Below are positions 8,447 through 17,591 of a stretch of DNA of 64,000 bases, one piece after another. Every line of letters starts with the position of its first letter. The first letter of the stretch is position 1. The DNA comes from Candidatus Heimdallarchaeota archaeon (GTDB taxonomy: Archaea > Asgardarchaeota > Heimdallarchaeia > JABLTI01): NCBI GenBank assembly GCA_019058275.1, contig JAHLVW010000099.1:16321-80320 (forward strand), in the 5' to 3' direction. The notes below the pieces were generated by a model that was not told where the DNA came from, did not search any database, and saw only the letters and a program-made list of their open reading frames with translations. The position numbers and the translations under genes were made by a program.

Positions 8447-9117
8447 ATGGATAATGAATTTTCTTTAATTGAATACTATCGCAAAAGGGCTCGGAATATG
8501 AAGCAGTTTATTCCAAATTCGGTTCTGAAATTCAAAAGGAAAACGAAAAAACAGCTGAAATGCTGAAGCAATATCTAAAGGGAAGGAAAGTAATTGAAGT
8601 TGCTTGCGGAACTGGTTATTGGACACAATTCTTATCTGAAACTGCAAAGGAGATAACTGCTATTGATATAAATAATGAAGTTCTAGTTTTGGCAAGGCAA
8701 AAGAATTATCTCTGTCCTATTTCTTTTCAAATAATGGATGCTTATCAGTTAGCATTTGATAATGAGAGCTTCAATGCAGGATTAGCAAATTTCTGGTTTT
8801 CGCACATACCAAAAACCAAAATTGATGATTTTATTTCTGAACTTCATCGAATTTTGAAACCAAGATCTAGAGTATTTATAACAGATAATCATCATTTACA
8901 TCTCTCAGATTCTTTAGGTGAGCTGATTACTAGAGAGGATGATGCGAATACCTACAAATTACGACAATTAGAAGATGGAAGTCAATATATTGTTCTGAAA
9001 AACTATTACTCAGAAGTTGAGCTATTTAGGATCTTTAGTAAACATGGAAAGAGATTTTCAAAATCAAATATTTCTTTTGGAGAATTTTTCTGGAGAGTAA
9101 CATATGAATTAGATTAA
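8447..9117 (+). CDS. Class I SAM-dependent methyltransferase, frameshifted near its N-terminus
   Basis: The intact downstream frame (from ATG 8560) begins at the SAM-binding strand KVIEVACGTGYWTQ (motif I) and continues through AIDINNEVL (motif II) and LANFWFSHIPK to a normal C-terminus. The expected N-terminal helix is present upstream but in another frame. ATG 8447 encodes MDNEFSLIEYYRKRA. After the AAAAGGG run at 8483-8489 the coding potential moves to the frame reading SEYEAVYSKFGSEIQ, which joins directly to the ATG 8560 frame. One added base in that run would restore a single protein of about 224 aa. Substrate unknown. Either an indel error or a recent lesion. Confidence 0.75.
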
Positions 9118-9188
9118 TTTATTTTATTGACAGAGATTTAAAACAATAATTGATTTAAGGAAATTTGTACTTTCTAATAGTGAGTGAG

Positions 9189-10055
9189 ATGGTAAAGTTA
9201 GAGAAAATTTCAGATCATATAGTAATTGATACAGAAACTCAAAGTATGAGTAGATCATCTATTATTGGTGGAATTTCATTAGGAAAATATTCAATAGCAA
9301 TCGAGAGTGGTTCCACACTAGAGATAGGAATGGATCTTAAACTGAAATTAAGAGACTTTTTCAATTTACCTGTGAAATATCTATTCCTAACTCACACACA
9401 TAATGATCATAGGGGTGGGATGGATGCATTCTCAGATGAAACGCTCATCATGAGTGAGAAATGTAAAGAGAATATGCCTAAGAGAATAAGATTAAGCAAA
9501 TTTTCACTTGAAGCTTTTGAAGAGAAGCACATAATACAAGAAAATGAATTGTCGATGGAATTCCTAAAAGTTGCTGGGCACAGCATAGGTTCTAGTGTAG
9601 CTTATTTCCCAAGTGAAAAAGTCCTTTTTGCAGGAGATCTTTTCATAACTGAACCAATCAATTTTGGTTTACCTTTTATGAGTTTTTATCAAAATAAACC
9701 AAAAAGAACAGGCAATCCAGAAGAGTATTTTGCAGCGTTTGAACTTTTCAAATCGATGGATATTGATGTCATTGTTCCTGGTCATGGTCAAATAATCAAT
9801 AATCCCCAAGAGTATCTAGACAAACAAACAGCTTTTTTCAATGGATTAAAGACTCATTTTGTAGCAGAAATTAAAAGAGGTAACAATCTAGAAGAGATTG
9901 AAATGCCAAGTATGGAACTAATTGTACATGCATATAAAATTGCAGAAAGTCGAAAACCTAAAAGTAAACATGTAAGGTTTCTAGATCATTATTTAGAAGT
10001 ACTAAAAACTAGTTTCTATAATTATTATAGTGGTATATTCCATAATTTAGATTAA
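9189..10055 (+). CDS. Metallo-beta-lactamase-fold hydrolase
   Basis: MBL-fold enzyme with the canonical HTHNDH at residues 69-74, followed by AGHSIGS (His), FAGDLF (Asp) and VPGHG (His), so both metal sites are complete. The C-terminal ~80 residues are helical. The frame extends upstream to TTG 9165, but the protein fits best from ATG 9189 (MVKLEKIS). Substrate unknown. It ends at a strong hairpin that separates it from two damaged leftward genes. Confidence 0.85.
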   Translation: MVKLEKISDHIVIDTETQSMSRSSIIGGISLGKYSIAIESGSTLEIGMDLKLKLRDFFNLPVKYLFLTHTHNDHRGGMDAFSDETLIMSEKCKENMPKRIRLSKFSLEAFEEKHIIQENELSMEFLKVAGHSIGSSVAYFPSEKVLFAGDLFITEPINFGLPFMSFYQNKPKRTGNPEEYFAAFELFKSMDIDVIVPGHGQIINNPQEYLDKQTAFFNGLKTHFVAEIKRGNNLEEIEMPSMELIVHAYKIAESRKPKSKHVRFLDHYLEVLKTSFYNYYSGIFHNLD

Positions 10056-10092
10056 TCCAGCTTCTTAACAAAACAAAGTAAAAAAAATTGAG

Positions 10093-10117
10093 AAAGTAGT
10101 TTGTAAAAAACTACTTT
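10093..10117. terminator. Bidirectional terminator-like hairpin
   Basis: Perfect 10-bp arms AAAGTAGTTT (10093-10102) and AAACTACTTT (10108-10117) with a 5-nt loop, between two converging stop codons and overlapping the stop of the leftward frame. A-rich tracts lie on the left and TTATTCTTCTT on the right. Confidence 0.55.
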
Positions 10118-10343
10118 ATTCTTCTTGAGCAACCAATTTTTCAGGTAAAATATCTTTTTTTGTTCTAAATACAATCAATAGCACTGTCGCAACAATAGCA
10201 ATTCCTAATGTTCCAATTGATGGATAGAGTGGTCAGATATTAGTTTTATCAGATACAAGCTGAATATATGTGGCAATCATGCCTGTAGTTATTCCAACAA
10301 AAATGAACAATGATCAGTAGAAGAATACATGTAACAAAGGCAT
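10116..10343 (-). pseudogene. Small two-TM membrane protein with two in-frame TGA codons
   Basis: A 75-codon frame starts at an ATG preceded by a good AAAGGAGAG site and ends in TAA. It has TM-like segments (SLFIFVGITTGMIA and IGTLGIAIVATVLLIVF) and a charged tail. TGA interrupts codon 10 (10314-10316) and codon 37 (10233-10235). Both fall where tryptophan would fit (FFY-x-SLF and TNI-x-PLY), each one transition away from TGG. Otherwise the frame is intact. It lies 35 bp downstream of another damaged membrane gene. It may be a decayed gene, a C-to-T base-calling artefact, or readthrough/recoding. Confidence 0.6.
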
Positions 10344-10378
10344 TTTCTCTCCTTTTGGTGTTAGGTATAGAATATACA

Positions 10379-10929
10379 TTAATACTGTCCAAATCCTGTT
10401 CCAACTAATGGCATTTGTTGCCAATTTTCCCATCCTCTAAAGAGTGATAGAGCTAAGAAAACCATCGATGATAATGTAAAGAAGAATACTGTTGTCCACA
10501 ATGTGAATTGATTCAAAGCATTTCGTCTCATATTCTGCTTCATAAAATTAATAGCAATTGCAACCACTAGAAATTGAAAAGCACCCATTAATGGTATTGC
10601 TTGGAAATCTTCCCAATTACCTAGAATACAATATGCTAGTGTTATCATATTGATAATATTAATAATGAAAAATGCTGCAAACCAGAAGAAGATAATCTCT
10701 GTAATCTTCCATTCTCTTTGCTTTGTAGTGAAATAAAGAATTATCATTGATAATCCCATCAAAATACATGCGAGTAGGGGTGAACCAAACCATTCTATAC
10801 TGCTTAAATCTCAAAGTATACTCCCATTAGTACACCAATAATTATCATAATAATCCAATTAATAATCATTGAATAAAATAACGGATTTTTCCTATTAGAT
10901 ATTATAATCCCCAATAAGTTAAGTATCAT
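10379..10929 (-). pseudogene. Multi-TM membrane protein with a frameshift
   Basis: The intact 3' part (10379-10762) encodes 127 residues with about three TM helices and Trp-rich loops (GNWEDFQ, RGWENWQQ). Coding resemblance continues upstream in that frame to SSIEWFGSPLLACILMG. The first ~42 codons, from ATG 10929 (a signal-like helix and a TM, ending GVLMGVYFEI), are in another frame and stop at TAA. One inserted base near 10803-10809 would fuse them into about 183 residues. The 3' frame alone would instead read a TGA at 10811-10813. I do not recognise the family. Probably co-transcribed with the small gene downstream. Confidence 0.5.
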
Positions 10930-11048
10930 TAAGTGTACATTTAAGTGTTCTCAGGAGATTGAGAATTGATTCTAATTATTATGCGAAAATAAAATCATGT
11001 GTTATCTTTGTGGTTTCTTTATCTTTGTTAAATCAACAGTTTCAATAA

Positions 11049-12950
11049 CTATGGAATTTGTTCCTTTATAATTTTCTCAATCATTTCTTTTGCTTTCTTA
11101 TCATCTTTATCTAATGACAGAAGTTTCTCAAAACACTTCTTTGCATACTCTAATTCTCTAAACGCATAAATTTTATTTCCAAAATTCCAAAGATTATCCT
11201 TAAAAATTTCATCAATTTCAATTGTCTTTAATAAGAACTCATAAGCTATATCAAAACCTTTCAACCAAAAGAGAATTCCTGATACAATATTGAAAGTCCA
11301 TTTATAACACTGTTTTTTCTGCTCATTTCTTTTACATTCTTTTATTAATTCATCTGTGTTCAATTCTGATTTGGTTAATGGTATATTTCTATAGCTCATC
11401 TTCTCTTCATCTAAAACAAATGCTTCTCCATCCATGGTGAAGTAAATGTTTTCTTGATATTCTTCTAACTTTATTTTGTCTGTCAAATAAATGTATAAAT
11501 AACCATTAAAAACATCTAAAGCTAAGTAATACTTCAATCCATAAGAATAGAACTCATATATTCCAAGGTATTTTTCCCAAGATTTCTTATTTGGACCTTT
11601 TTCATCATTAGGACCATCATTATAGTTCAATTTGAAAAGAGAGTCATCTGTTTTCCATTTTATTGATTTAACTTTCTGTTTCTCATCCAATATGAAGGTA
11701 AATAGATTTTTATCTTCAGTTAAAAATTCTAATTCACTTTGTGGATATAGAAGCTGTTTTTTCCCGAACAGATTGTAATTAATTAGCTTTCCATTTTCGA
11801 AGACAATATTTTGCATACTTACTCTGTGTCTGTAATATGTGCCTACAAGCTTTTTCAAACTCTTAGATTCAACATCAACGGTTTTTGGTTTAGTTTTCTC
11901 TTTAAACATTAATTCTAAAGCTTTTCTGGTAAGTTTAACTTGTTCTCCGGAGTGATGCATTGAGTTAGTAAAAACAATAGCAGCGATTTTGTGTTTTGGA
12001 ATCCAAGTATGTTGGGTTAAATAGCCATATCCTCCCCCTCCATGACTATATACTTCAACATCTTCTATCGGTTTTTCCTTGTAAAGACCTAAACCAAATG
12101 TTGATTTCACTCCATCTTCTTCAAACTGTGATTTATACATTTCCTGAAAATATTCTTTTGATATAAGCTGCTTGCCCTTAATTTTACCTTTATTCAAATG
12201 TAACATTGCAAACTTTGCTTGCTCATTAACTGAAATGTATACTCCTCCAGCTCCTAACATAGGAATTTGAACAGTAGGTGTTTCAAAATCACCAATATTA
12301 CCTTTTGCGAATGAATGTTTTTGCGCTTCATTGATATCCAAAGTTGCTGTTTTAATCCTCAATGGTTGAAATAATTCTTCATTCACAACCTCTTTAAAGG
12401 TTTTATTCATGATTTTACCTAAAACATATCCTGTTAGATCAAGACCAATATTAGCATAAGCAAATTCAGATCCAACTTTGCTTCGCAACCAGGCTTCAGC
12501 TACACTTGCTATGTGATCTTCATAAGTACAAGGAGTATTGTCATAATTATTTCCTATACCAGCTTCATGTGTAAAGCCTGCTGTGTGACTAAGCATTCTA
12601 CGAAAAGTTATTTTCTCAATCTCTTGATCTCTATCGCCAAATTTAGTATTTACTACAAATTCAGGATAATACTTTCTAATGGGATCATCAAGATTAATTA
12701 AACCCTTACTCGCTAATATCATAAAAGTAGTAGTAGTGATAGTTTTACCCATAGATTGAGTACTAAAGAGGGTATCTGCAGTAACCTTATCTTTCCTTGC
12801 ATTATCAATGAATCCAAAACCCTCTGACCAAACAATATTGTCTTCATCAACTAATGCTATGGCTAATCCACAGATTTTTTCTTTTTCAATAACTTCCTTT
12901 ATTTCCTTTCTCATTTTTTCGATAAGAGAATTATAGTTTATAGAACTCAA
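11049..12950 (-). CDS. Serine beta-lactamase-like hydrolase with C-terminal TPR-like tail
   Basis: Class C beta-lactamase/penicillin-binding fold. The nucleophile motif S-x-x-K is SMGK at residues 66-69, Y-x-N is YAN at 165-167, and the KTG-equivalent is the HGGGGYG loop. No signal peptide is visible, so it is probably cytosolic. Residues about 355-530 form a beta-rich lipocalin-like extension common in this family. The last ~90 residues look like a TPR-type helical repeat. The likely substrate is a peptide or ester rather than beta-lactam. It is flanked by long non-coding gaps on both sides. Confidence 0.85.
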   Translation of the reverse strand: MSSINYNSLIEKMRKEIKEVIEKEKICGLAIALVDEDNIVWSEGFGFIDNARKDKVTADTLFSTQSMGKTITTTTFMILASKGLINLDDPIRKYYPEFVVNTKFGDRDQEIEKITFRRMLSHTAGFTHEAGIGNNYDNTPCTYEDHIASVAEAWLRSKVGSEFAYANIGLDLTGYVLGKIMNKTFKEVVNEELFQPLRIKTATLDINEAQKHSFAKGNIGDFETPTVQIPMLGAGGVYISVNEQAKFAMLHLNKGKIKGKQLISKEYFQEMYKSQFEEDGVKSTFGLGLYKEKPIEDVEVYSHGGGGYGYLTQHTWIPKHKIAAIVFTNSMHHSGEQVKLTRKALELMFKEKTKPKTVDVESKSLKKLVGTYYRHRVSMQNIVFENGKLINYNLFGKKQLLYPQSELEFLTEDKNLFTFILDEKQKVKSIKWKTDDSLFKLNYNDGPNDEKGPNKKSWEKYLGIYEFYSYGLKYYLALDVFNGYLYIYLTDKIKLEEYQENIYFTMDGEAFVLDEEKMSYRNIPLTKSELNTDELIKECKRNEQKKQCYKWTFNIVSGILFWLKGFDIAYEFLLKTIEIDEIFKDNLWNFGNKIYAFRELEYAKKCFEKLLSLDKDDKKAKEMIEKIIKEQIP

Positions 12951-13421
12951 TTATATCACTTCAAAATACTAATTTTTAAGATTTAATTTGATTTCTATTA
13001 GTTGTTGAAAATTTTGATTTATTTTGTATGAGAATAGGCTCATCATCTCTCAATGATGGAATTAACTAATATCTTTTCTTAGGATTCGCACGATATAGGT
13101 TTATATGAAATGAGAGATCAATACACTCTCATTCTTCTTATTAATAATATCCCATTTTATTCTGAAATAAACTAATCTCAAAAATACGAAAAAGGAATTT
13201 TGGATTAAATATTAATAATTAGATCATTTTAATTATCTTTTTAGAAGTATTGAAATATGAAGAAATTGTAAAATCTCTCGGATTAACTAAAGTTGCTACC
13301 CGGGTGGTTTATGAAAAATCACTTTTAATTTAATCCCTTAATACTTCTAATAGTCAGAAGAGATATGATTTAGAATATATTCAAAAAAAGAAAAAAGAAA
13401 TTCACTAATGAATCTCTTTTT
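12951..13421. other. Non-coding gap, no recognised feature
   Basis: A 471-bp AT-rich gap between two leftward genes. A short frame around 13240-13335 reads like the recognition part of a helix-turn-helix protein (SLGLTKVATRVVYEKS), but it is too short and lacks a start. Nothing else is supported. Confidence 0.3.
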
Positions 13422-14456
13422 CTATTTGTATGAACACTTTTTCCTTTTAATAAGAACAATGCTTACGAAAATTGGGAAAGAAATAATGGTAATAATGATT
13501 CCTAATGAAAGTTTATTAATATCTCCAACTACAATAGTTGTAATATTAGTGTAAAGATATTCGTTCCAAAATAGATCAGTAATTTCAAGGTCAACAGAAT
13601 ATAAGCCATCATCTGGTTCAGTGAAAAGCACAGAATAGTTATTGTCCATTTCTGGATCTTGCAAAGCTAAAGCAATTGGGGGAGGAAGTGTATCATCATC
13701 AGAAGAGATAAGATTTAGTATTGCTTTTACATCTCTTAGTTTAGATTCATCGGTAATGTTGACTGTTAACAATCTCGAGAGATTTTCAAAAGCTTGCACT
13801 TCAATTATCCCTATTTCTGGTTCAGTATCTTCATAGCAGCCAATAGCTTGTGTCATAGCAATATACATCTCTCTTAGATAAAACTGTGTAGAAGAACAAG
13901 TAACAATATTTCCACTTATAATTGGAGAAACATTTGAAAAGAAAGTTGCACCTGCTGCTGCATATTCGGATGCATAATCTGAATGACCGGTAACATTTTT
14001 ACCATTTATAACATTTGCAGCAGCTAGAACTCTAACTGCTCTGCACCAAGCACTGATAATAACGCCAGTATCAGAAGCTGTTTTGATTTTATTCAAAATA
14101 TTATTTTGGTTAGCCATTAGATTTTCATGAGAACTACCAGGTAAAATATTTATGCAATCATAGGCTGAAGTAGATATCTCCGAGAAAAGATAATCAACTT
14201 CAAATTCAGCACTATTGTATTCACAACCAGTTAATGTTTCGACTGGACCTGCTGTATCCACAGTCCAACCAAATTCATCAAATTGGTTTAGCATAGGTAG
14301 ATAATTAGCTCCAAAATTATTATCCATTAGAACGAGTATAGTTACATCATTTGTACTGATTTTTGTTGTTGTTCCTTGAGATATATCTTTGATTGTATTT
14401 GGGAAAACTATCAATATAATTAATAAGATTATTGAAAAAAAAGTTCGTATCTTCAT
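13422..14456 (-). CDS. Membrane-anchored extracellular DJ-1/PfpI-like protein
   Basis: N-terminal signal helix (about residues 5-22), then a DJ-1/PfpI fold at about 35-210. The nucleophile elbow SAWC-R carries Cys138, and the usual strand INILPGSSH comes before it. After a beta-rich linker (about 215-305), a C-terminal TM helix and basic tail (KRKKCSYK) would tether it to the membrane with the catalytic domain outside. Most DJ-1/PfpI proteins are cytosolic, so this placement is unusual. A protease, glyoxalase-like or purely structural role cannot be decided from sequence. The gap upstream holds the first cassette-like repeat. Confidence 0.75.
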   Translation of the reverse strand: MKIRTFFSIILLIILIVFPNTIKDISQGTTTKISTNDVTILVLMDNNFGANYLPMLNQFDEFGWTVDTAGPVETLTGCEYNSAEFEVDYLFSEISTSAYDCINILPGSSHENLMANQNNILNKIKTASDTGVIISAWCRAVRVLAAANVINGKNVTGHSDYASEYAAAGATFFSNVSPIISGNIVTCSSTQFYLREMYIAMTQAIGCYEDTEPEIGIIEVQAFENLSRLLTVNITDESKLRDVKAILNLISSDDDTLPPPIALALQDPEMDNNYSVLFTEPDDGLYSVDLEITDLFWNEYLYTNITTIVVGDINKLSLGIIITIISFPIFVSIVLIKRKKCSYK

Positions 14457-14652
14457 ATCAACCGCCTTTTTTTAGGTATATAAACTAATGAAGTTTATAT
14501 TTAAATTTCTTCTCATACAGATGAGAATTGTTTCTTAATGTGGAAATACTTCATTTTCGAAAACATTTCAGACTATTAGTGCATCAACTTAGAGACTAAA
14601 ATATAGTATCAGGAAGGATTTACAAACAAAACTAGTTCCAACTGAAGGAACT

Positions 14653-14703
14653 AAAACCGGATGGAGGTAAACAAACTCCCATCGTTGTAGAAGAAGGTTT
14701 TAA
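14653..14703 (+). repeat. Structured intergenic repeat, copy 1
   Basis: Core element of about 50 bp: AAAACCGG at the left, then a 9-nt arm GATGGAGGT, loop AAACAA, arm ACTCCCATC (14660-14683), ending in GGTTTTAA. The arms differ from the consensus by paired changes that keep the stem. It is the first of six same-strand copies. The 446-bp gap around it otherwise holds only a palindromic site at 14787-14808. Confidence 0.75.
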
Positions 14704-14786
14704 GTGGGGGGAGAATACTAGAAATTTTCTTTTCTGAAATGTAGGCATTTAGTAATTTATTTTTTATTGTAAATCATAGTAAAAAT

Positions 14787-14808
14787 TGTTCGGAACAGTT
14801 TCTAAACT
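14787..14808. promoter_or_regulatory. Palindromic site upstream of the LVIVD gene
   Basis: TGTTCGGAACA (14787-14797), a perfect odd palindrome, abuts AGTTTCTAAACT (14797-14808). The second motif recurs exactly at 38076-38087, upstream of another secreted-protein gene. It is about 95 bp before the start at 14903 and is proposed as an operator. Confidence 0.4.
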
Positions 14809-14902
14809 ATCATTAGAGATGTTTTAAAGAAAATAATGAGTATATATTATTCAAGAATTAAATAAAAAGAAGGCAAATTTAAAAAAAACATGAGGAAAAG
14901 AA

Positions 14903-16159
14903 ATGAGAGGTAAAAACTCGATCACTGTTTTGATGATAATATTATTTCTTTCGATAAATAGCTTACTAGTAGCTGGTTATGATAATAATAGAAGTGAAAG
15001 TGCTAAACCAAATAATATAATGGTAACTTACGCTTCTATATTTAGTGTAAAAGATGATTATCTAATGATTTCAGATGATGTTATGATGGGTGGATCTCAA
15101 CCAAGAGATTTTTGGATTTTAGATTATAGCAATCCAAACAAAACAGAAATCATCGGAGGATATCTCCTAAATTCTAGTGGATATTTACTATCAATGAGCA
15201 CTTTTGGTGATTTGTTATTCTTATTGTGCAAGTATGATGACCCCTATTATGCAACAGGTTTTGAAATTGTTAATATAAGTTCAATAGACTCTCCAGAATA
15301 TTTAGGACATTACGTAGCAAACGACTCATATGGATGGTGGCATGATCCTAGATATAATAGTCTAGAATTACTTCGATTCAAAGATAATTACGTTTTTATG
15401 TATACATCGTTAGTAACTTCAGAAACTCAACAAATCAGAATTATTGATTGTCAAAATATGACTAATATAACAGAAGTTAATACAATTGCATCCACAAATA
15501 GGATTTTAGATTTTGATATTAAAGATGATATTATGTATATCAACCAAGTAGAAAGCAAAATGGAGATGATTAATATAAGTGACATAACAAATCCAACCAA
15601 AATTTCTTCTTGGAATTCAACTGGTACCATAAGTATGGATATTTATGAAGATAGACTCTATTTATTCAACTTTGACGAACGAAAATTAGATATTTATAGC
15701 TTAGAAAATGCTACAAATCCAGAATATATCACTACAATAGAAAAGGATGAAAATACCCAATTCTTTGTAACAAATCTAGTATTCACAGATGAATATTGTT
15801 TTGTAATAAGTGAAGATATGGTAGATATTTTAGATATCTCAGATTTAACAATTTTAAATAGCTATAAAGTAGAAGATTATATTTTAGAAGATGAATATGG
15901 GGGCTTTTTCTACGGACAAGTAGGAAATGAAAAATTGTTTGTTGCTAGAGAGTCTAACAAATGGGGTTTAACCTTATTTGTAATAGGTTTTTCAGATATT
16001 AATAATTTAGAAACTTGGATACCATATTGGACACCAACATCTCCAATAGCAATAACTCCAATGATTTATGGAATAATCATTAGCACTTGTTTGTTGACAA
16101 GTATGTTCATTAAGAAAATAGCTCAAAGAAAGGGAAAAACAAAGGAGAGGAAAGAATAA
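14903..16159 (+). CDS. Secreted LVIVD-type beta-propeller protein with C-terminal TM anchor
   Basis: Signal helix at about residues 7-25, then roughly 340 residues of repeats of the LVIVD type (blades ending in phrases such as FWILDYSNPNKTEIIGGY, FEIVNISSIDSPEYLGHY, MEMINISDITNPTKISSW and LDIYSLENATNPEYITTI). These predict an extracellular beta-propeller. A TM helix (about 384-402) and a strongly basic tail follow. The role is unknown; adhesion or binding is the usual guess for such folds. It is the first gene unit of the repeat-framed array, and a palindromic site lies just upstream. Confidence 0.8.
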   Translation: MRGKNSITVLMIILFLSINSLLVAGYDNNRSESAKPNNIMVTYASIFSVKDDYLMISDDVMMGGSQPRDFWILDYSNPNKTEIIGGYLLNSSGYLLSMSTFGDLLFLLCKYDDPYYATGFEIVNISSIDSPEYLGHYVANDSYGWWHDPRYNSLELLRFKDNYVFMYTSLVTSETQQIRIIDCQNMTNITEVNTIASTNRILDFDIKDDIMYINQVESKMEMINISDITNPTKISSWNSTGTISMDIYEDRLYLFNFDERKLDIYSLENATNPEYITTIEKDENTQFFVTNLVFTDEYCFVISEDMVDILDISDLTILNSYKVEDYILEDEYGGFFYGQVGNEKLFVARESNKWGLTLFVIGFSDINNLETWIPYWTPTSPIAITPMIYGIIISTCLLTSMFIKKIAQRKGKTKERKE

Positions 16160-16212
16160 CCACACAATGAATATATCAAAAAATACTTAGCTCAAAACCA
16201 ATAACACAGAAT

Positions 16213-16262
16213 TAAACTGGTCGGAGGTAAACCAGTCCACGTCGTGGGAAAAGGAAGTTAAA
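16213..16262 (+). repeat. Structured intergenic repeat, copy 2
   Basis: TTAAACTGG at the left and GTTAAAA at the right, with the conserved AAACCAG loop and GTCGTGGGAAAAGG segment. The 9-bp stem is weaker here (several mismatches), though ACTGG/CCAGT can pair instead. The upstream flank (CAAAACCAATAACACAGAAT) is shared with copy 5. It fills the 160-bp gap between two converging genes. Confidence 0.75.
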
Positions 16263-16319
16263 ATGTACAGATTTAAAATTCAGATAATTAAAAAAATAAA
16301 AGAAATATTCTTACTAGAT

Positions 16320-16826
16320 TCATTTAATATCTGAAGCTGATATAATAGCTTGAGTTGGAATATTTCGTAAGCAATGAGGACAAAAACCTTTAGTTTTAAT
16401 CCACTCAAAAAGATGTGTGAAATGTCCAATTGATTCACAAAGACTACATTTTCCAACATCATCTCCAAATGAGATAGGTAACTTACAAACTATACATCTA
16501 AGTTTTCTTTTTCCACAATCTGAACAAAATTCACTATGCATATCGAGAGGATAACCACACCAAAAACAAGTTTGATGTTTTGATTCAGTATAATCTATAT
16601 TTACAAGTTGGGAAGATGAATGAGTAATTAGTGAATCTTTAGTTTTTCTTTTCTTTACAAATAATAGAACAAAAACACCAACTATAGTAAATAATCCAAC
16701 AATAGCAATTATTGGCCAGGTGGATACATTTGGATTTCCTCTATTATAAAAGAAAGCAAAAATACCACCTAAAAGTGTTAGAATCAATCCACCAACAGTT
16801 ACTGTTATTGCTTTATGATTAACCAT
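16320..16826 (-). CDS. Two-TM protein with zinc ribbon and RING/PHD-like C4H2C2 module
   Basis: Two TM helices (about 8-27 and 37-57) followed by a cytosolic basic linker. A zinc ribbon comes next (C87, C90, C101, C104), then a second module C111-x2-C114-x12-C127-x2-C130-x4-H135-x2-H138-x10-C149-x2-C152 ending EWIKTKGFCPHC. The ligand order and the H-x2-H-LFEWIK...CPxC ending resemble RING-H2/PHD fingers, with His at one Cys position. The spacing is identical to the tail of the 1005-residue protein at 32776-35793. RING domains often recruit ubiquitin-conjugating enzymes, but no conjugation gene lies nearby, so E3 function is only a hypothesis. Confidence 0.75.
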   Translation of the reverse strand: MVNHKAITVTVGGLILTLLGGIFAFFYNRGNPNVSTWPIIAIVGLFTIVGVFVLLFVKKRKTKDSLITHSSSQLVNIDYTESKHQTCFWCGYPLDMHSEFCSDCGKRKLRCIVCKLPISFGDDVGKCSLCESIGHFTHLFEWIKTKGFCPHCLRNIPTQAIISASDIK

Positions 16827-16941
16827 TATTTTCCTTCCTACTTTAATTCAAGCTAATATTCAGTTGATCAATAAAATAAATTTAAACATAACTCTGGAAA
16901 ATTGAATTATAAACTATGAACTCATAATCTATAAGAGAAAT

Positions 16942-16992
16942 CAAAACCAGACGAAGGTAAACAAACCTCCATCGCGGGAAAAACAAGAGTAA
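16942..16992 (+). repeat. Structured intergenic repeat, copy 3
   Basis: AAAACCAG at the left, arms GACGAAGGT and ACCTCCATC around loop AAACAA, then CGCGGGAAAAA. The right end is degenerate (GAGTAAT instead of GAGTTTAA). The surrounding gap (16827-17591, 765 bp) has no convincing gene; a small stem CAAGC/GCTTG followed by five T near 17360 is the only other structure seen. Confidence 0.7.
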
Positions 16993-17591
16993 TAATCAAA
17001 CAGATTGATTTAAATTTTATACTAAATATGATATTATGAAGTTAAATTAATTTTATAATAATATTCCAATTAAATTCAAAATTAATCTGAAAACGAATAA
17101 TATCAAATGGTGGTTTCTTATGAGTCATCTAGGAACCTTTCTTTTATATATTAAATACTCATCTTTGAATTCAGATATTAACATAAATTTCTCCTTAATG
17201 AAAATCAAAACAAAACTCTAACTAGTTATTTCACTAGTAACACAAATGAGGACTACAATGAAAATGGCTCAAATAATATAGAATAATTAAATTTAGATAT
17301 AAATCCAAAGATTTCTTTACAAGAAATTTTAATTGAATAATCTTACAGATTGTTTAGCAAGCAATTCGCTTGTTTTTCCACTAATTCTTAATTATCTTAC
17401 AATTCCTTAATTTTCATTGAAATTAAATGATAAAAAAATTAGAAGAATTATAGACTGAATTAAGGAAGATTACCTTAGGATATTAATTAGTTGAAATCAT
17501 TGCTTATTTTTGTTTTAAAAGCATTCAACAATGCTCTGGAATATTAAGATTGAAGATATAATTAATAAAAAAAAAAGAGAATTATGAAAAA

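Noticed and set aside
10116..10343. Selenocysteine at the TGA codons
   Set aside because: Both positions are beside aromatic/hydrophobic TM residues rather than in a redox motif, and I see no SECIS-like element.
10116..10813. Genome-wide UGA-to-tryptophan code
   Set aside because: Many well-supported genes here end in TGA next to another gene (for example stops near 6573, 48028, 54234, 55370 and 58791), and Trp is written TGG throughout.
13240..13335. Helix-turn-helix-like fragment in the 12.95-13.42 kb gap
   Set aside because: About 30 residues only, no start codon context and no second half; not enough to call a gene or a remnant.
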